From assembly GCF_002252565.1 (NCBI RefSeq), contig NZ_NPML01000013.1, positions 1 to 64,000 on the forward strand: a stretch of DNA of 64,000 bases, given 5' to 3'. Position numbers and translations under genes: made by a program. Positions 60,861-64,000 of this stretch are shown piece by piece. This DNA is from Petroclostridium xylanilyticum. Lineage in GTDB: Bacteria; Bacillota; Clostridia; SK-Y3. The notes below the pieces were generated by a model. It did no database searches, was not told the DNA's origin, and saw only the letters and a list, made by a program, of their open reading frames with translations. Numbering within the stretch: the stretch's first letter is position 1; every line of letters begins with the position of its first letter.

Positions 60861-61892
60861 TTACAGTAGCGTTTCTACTTCTTGCTTTTTTATATCTGTA
60901 GACCTTCTTATAATGAGTTCTCCCTTCAAGGCAATTTGCCTGTTTTTTGCACTAGGGTGATTTAATTTATGGATAAATAGTCCGACAGCTTCTGCGGCTA
61001 TTTTTTCTATAGGTTGCCTATAGGTTGTAAGTGGAGGTGTTATAATCCTGCTCATGTAGATATCATCAAATCCTGCAATTGCAATATCTTGCGGAATTTC
61101 AAGTCCCTGGGATTTTATATAATTCATTGCCCCTATCGCCATCAAATCGGTTGCTGATACAATTGCCGTCGGTCGAACCTCCACCTGGGTCAAAAAATAT
61201 TTTCCGGCATCATACCCGCTTTGAATATGGTAGTTTCCCTCATATACCAATTCCTGTTTGAATATTAACCCTGCCTCTTTAACAGCATCTACATATCCTT
61301 CATAACGGTCATTTGCTACTTTATATCTTGCCAAGGGCTTGATAAAAGCAATTTCTTTATGTCCCATATCAATCAAGTGCCCGGTTATTGTCTTGACGCC
61401 CTCGTATCCGTCTGTATAGACCGCATTTACCGGTTTGTTTACCTGGAGGTTATCCATAAAAATAACAGGCAGTTTTTTGGATGAATCCAGAAGGTATTCT
61501 ATTGTTTCTTCGGCTCCCCTGTAAGAACATACGATAATACCATCTATATTCCTGTTGATGAGGTCATTGATATAACTGATCTCATCAGAGGCCTCTTCCC
61601 CGGTAGAGGCAATAATTACATGGTACCCTTCCCTTCTTGCTGCATCTTCCAGGTATTTAAACAATTCATGATAAAAAGGGTTTATATAATCCGGAATGAT
61701 AACCCCTACCGTCTTGGATTTTTTTGTTCGCATCCCCTGCGCTATAATACTTGGTGTGTAATTTAGTTCCTCAATTGCCTTCATTATTTTTTCTCTTGTC
61801 GCTTCGTTGACAGGTGCTGTATTGTTGAGTACCCTGGATACTGTGGTAACAGATACACCTGCGCGCTTTGCTACATCTTTTATGGTTGCCAT
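60861..61892 (-). CDS. LacI-family regulator of the rhamnose genes
   Basis: About 343 residues. HTH ATIKDVAKRAGVSVTTVSRV, hinge TPSIIAQGMRTKKSKTVGVI, effector domain with DYINPFYHELFKYLEDAARR and IIVCSYRGAEETIEYLL. GGGG eight bases before the ATG at 61892 supports that start over an upstream ATG. It heads the rhamnose operon. An identical 19-base site lies before both its own gene and rhaB, consistent with autoregulation and control of the operon. Inducer is probably rhamnose or rhamnulose (inference). Confidence 0.9.
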   Translation of the reverse strand: MATIKDVAKRAGVSVTTVSRVLNNTAPVNEATREKIMKAIEELNYTPSIIAQGMRTKKSKTVGVIIPDYINPFYHELFKYLEDAARREGYHVIIASTGEEASDEISYINDLINRNIDGIIVCSYRGAEETIEYLLDSSKKLPVIFMDNLQVNKPVNAVYTDGYEGVKTITGHLIDMGHKEIAFIKPLARYKVANDRYEGYVDAVKEAGLIFKQELVYEGNYHIQSGYDAGKYFLTQVEVRPTAIVSATDLMAIGAMNYIKSQGLEIPQDIAIAGFDDIYMSRIITPPLTTYRQPIEKIAAEAVGLFIHKLNHPSAKNRQIALKGELIIRRSTDIKKQEVETLL

Positions 61893-61911
61893 TGTAATAC
61901 CCCGATCCATG

Positions 61912-61930
61912 GAAAACGATAACATGAAAT
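61912..61930. promoter_or_regulatory. Operator upstream of the rhamnose LacI gene
   Basis: GAAAACGATAACATGAAAT, identical to the complement of 60762-60780. It lies 20 bases upstream of the start codon. It has one mismatch to the cre consensus. Confidence 0.7.
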
Positions 61931-62091
61931 TATTTTCTATAATAATTATATTCTACTTCAAAATAAAAATTCCTGCAAGACGGAAAAGAAAATTAATGTT
62001 TTATTTTGCTATCTACAAATAAAAAGAGGATTTAATAAAAATTTGTCGAAATAAATAAAGAGACTATCAGTGAGATAAGGAGTTTAATACT

Positions 62092-64000
62092 ATGAAGTCA
62101 AAGGATAGTAATGTAATGAACTCTAATGACTTAATCTTTGCTCTTGACATAGGAACCAGGACGGTTGTAGGAATTGCCGGTGTCCAGGAAAAAGACAAGT
62201 TTAAAGTGCTTGCGGCAGAAATTATAGAGCATAAAAGCAGGGCCATGCTGGATGGCCAGGTTCATGATATAGAAAAAGTTGCTGATGTAGTAAGGGAAGT
62301 TAAAGGTATTTTAGAAAAAAAAACAGGCATTAAACTCAATAAGGCTGCTATTGCCGCCGCCGGTAGAGTTCTTAAGACAAAACAGGTAAACATTCAGAAA
62401 GACATAAACCCTGTAAAAGAAATTGATAGAGAATTAATAAAAAGTCTGGAAATGGAAGGCATTCAGCTTGCGCAGCTTCAACTGGATGAAGAACTGTTCA
62501 ACGAAGAGAAGGTGCCGTATTATTGCGTGGGCTATGACGTTATTAATTACTATTTAAACAATTATGTCATATCATCGCTGGTGGGCCATAAAGGTAAGAC
62601 AATTGGTGCCGATATCCTTGCCACTTTCCTCCCTCATACAGTGGTAGACAGCTTGTATACGGTAATGAACAGGGTGGGCCTCGAAGTTGAAAGCCTTACC
62701 CTCGAACCTATTGCAGCAATAAATGTTGCTATTCCCAAGAATTTGAGGCTTTTAAACCTTGCGCTTGTAGACATCGGTGCAGGCACTTCTGATATTGCAA
62801 TCACAAAAAATGGTTCGGTAGTGGCTTATGCTATGGTGCCGGTAGCAGGTGATGAAATTACAGAGCTTATTTGCCAGCACTATTTAATTGACTTTAATAC
62901 CGGTGAAAAAATCAAGACAGCCCTGTCTTCTTCTTCAGGCAGCATCAGTTTTGTAGATATCATGGGTAATAAACAGACTAAAAAGATTGATGAAATAAAG
63001 GCGCTGATACAGCCGGCTATAGAGCATCTGGCTGACACCATTACACAAAAAATATTAGAATATAATCAAAAGGCCCCTAATGCAGTATTCCTGGTAGGAG
63101 GAGGAAGTCAGATTGGCGGACTTCCGCAGCTCATCGCCAGCCGTTTAAATCTGCCTCCTGAAAGGGTTGCTGTAAGAGGAAGAGATGTTATTCAAAATGT
63201 AAAAATAAGCGGCAAGAAACTTTCCGGGCCCGAAGCTATAACACCAATCGGTATTGCTGTGACCGCCCAAATACAGAAAGGTCATGATTTCCTGTATGTT
63301 ACGGTAAACGGAAAGAAAATAAGGCTTTTCAACTCAAGAAAGTTAATTGTGGCAGATGCTCTGATACTTGTCGGCTTCAACCCCGGAGACCTGATTGGTA
63401 AGACCGGTAAGCCGCTCAACTTTGAACTTAATGGAGAAAAGAAAACACTGAGGGGCGAGTATGGAAATTCTGCAGAAATCTATGTAAATGGTAAAATCGC
63501 AAATCTTGAGACGGCAATAATCACAGGCGACAACATTACTATAAAACCTGCAGAAGCGGGAAGGCCGGCCCAACTCAGTGTAAAAGAAATAATGGACTAC
63601 TATGCTGATGCTGACAGCGTTATAACAGTAAACGGACAGGTTGTGCCTGAAGATTATATGGTTCAGGACGGAGATAAAATTGAATTTGTAAAAAAAGTCC
63701 ATGAAGAAATGATTGAACCTCAACAAAAAACTGATGTGAATCAAGGCGTAGATAAAAATAAGGACCAAGATTTTTCTGTGTCAATAAACCAATTTTCATT
63801 TGTTCCAAACCAGTTAAAAGTAATGGTAAATGGCAGGGAAGTTATCATCAACGGAAATAAACAGGAATATATGTTTGTGGATATTTTTAATTTTATAGAT
63901 TTTGACCTGTCCAAGCCTCAGGGTAGTATAGTACTCAAGTTAAATGGAAAGCAGGCTGCATTTACCGATATTATTAAGCCTGGTGATGAGATTGAGATTG
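62092..64000 (+). CDS. FtsA-like actin-family protein with C-terminal ubiquitin-like/MoaD-like modules (partial)
   Basis: The frame opens at ATG 62092 after AAGGAG and is still open at the window end (over 630 residues). LIFALDIGTRTVVGIAGVQE is the actin-type phosphate-1 loop, NLALVDIGAGTSDIAITKNG phosphate-2, and NAVFLVGGGSQIGGLPQLIA the adenosine loop. A 1C-like domain with HDIEKVADVVREVKGILEKK resembles FtsA/PilM. After residue 400 come repeated beta-grasp-like stretches (DFLYVTVNGKKIRLFNSRKL, DSVITVNGQVVPEDYMVQDG, LKVMVNGREVIINGN). Ordinary FtsA is about 410 residues, so this is a longer clostridial paralogue, with role in division or envelope unknown. Confidence 0.85.
   Translation, partial: MKSKDSNVMNSNDLIFALDIGTRTVVGIAGVQEKDKFKVLAAEIIEHKSRAMLDGQVHDIEKVADVVREVKGILEKKTGIKLNKAAIAAAGRVLKTKQVNIQKDINPVKEIDRELIKSLEMEGIQLAQLQLDEELFNEEKVPYYCVGYDVINYYLNNYVISSLVGHKGKTIGADILATFLPHTVVDSLYTVMNRVGLEVESLTLEPIAAINVAIPKNLRLLNLALVDIGAGTSDIAITKNGSVVAYAMVPVAGDEITELICQHYLIDFNTGEKIKTALSSSSGSISFVDIMGNKQTKKIDEIKALIQPAIEHLADTITQKILEYNQKAPNAVFLVGGGSQIGGLPQLIASRLNLPPERVAVRGRDVIQNVKISGKKLSGPEAITPIGIAVTAQIQKGHDFLYVTVNGKKIRLFNSRKLIVADALILVGFNPGDLIGKTGKPLNFELNGEKKTLRGEYGNSAEIYVNGKIANLETAIITGDNITIKPAEAGRPAQLSVKEIMDYYADADSVITVNGQVVPEDYMVQDGDKIEFVKKVHEEMIEPQQKTDVNQGVDKNKDQDFSVSINQFSFVPNQLKVMVNGREVIINGNKQEYMFVDIFNFIDFDLSKPQGSIVLKLNGKQAAFTDIIKPGDEIEI

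Overview
The window looks like a chromosomal segment of a low-GC, Gram-positive anaerobe of the class Clostridia. Evidence is the AT-rich sequence, strong AGGAGG-type ribosome binding sites, lipobox-type (not periplasmic) sugar-binding proteins, YesM/YesN two-component systems and a cobalamin-dependent propanediol microcompartment (BMC). Genus cannot be fixed from the sequence alone. Nearly all genes are on the minus strand. No rRNA, tRNA or CRISPR array was seen.

Layout. (1) 1-4.5 kb: inositol-type ABC importer (partial ATPase, binding lipoprotein), a LacI regulator and inositol 2-dehydrogenase iolG. Three related palindromic operators tie them together. iolG sits between two roughly 110-bp inverted repeats. 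(2) 5.2-10.5 kb: polyphosphate operon ppx/HD - ppk - ppx/HD. (3) 10.6-24 kb: uronic-acid polysaccharide island: DUF2264 protein, GH88 unsaturated uronyl hydrolase, heparinase II/III-like lyase, GH2 beta-glucuronidase, an ABC importer and its YesM/YesN two-component system. (4) 24.3 kb: 2-Cys peroxiredoxin. (5) 24.9-35.6 kb: alpha-galactoside island: GH36, two permeases, two binding lipoproteins and a divergent YesM/YesN pair. (6) 35.7-61.9 kb: fucose/rhamnose island: FucI plus a RhaB-type kinase under a LacI regulator, then a 14-kb BMC operon under a strong promoter, an MFS transporter, and a second LacI - RhaB - ASRT - RhaA operon. (7) 62.1 kb to the end: a large FtsA-like actin-family protein, cut by the window edge.

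How the genes work together. L-fucose (FucI) and L-rhamnose (RhaA) are isomerised and phosphorylated by two near-identical RhaB-type kinases. One class II aldolase with a C-terminal encapsulation-peptide-like helix would split both 1-phosphates to DHAP and L-lactaldehyde. Lactaldehyde would be reduced to 1,2-propanediol, dehydrated by the B12 diol dehydratase PduCDE (reactivated by PduG, with cofactor made by PduO/PduS), and the propionaldehyde split by PduP/PduL to propionyl-phosphate and by the Zn-alcohol dehydrogenase to propanol. The shell has four BMC-H proteins, one PduT-type BMC-T and one BMC-P vertex protein. No pduH, pduB or propionate kinase is present here.

The least explained layer is repetitive DNA. 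Arrays of diverged 7-bp repeats, with a different unit at different loci, occur about ten times between 32 and 59 kb. They concentrate in the BMC operon, where they read in frame inside pduO and pduE and supply two stop codons. There is also a roughly 100-bp palindromic MITE-like family, one copy with a clean 8-bp target duplication, and two REP-like hairpin families.
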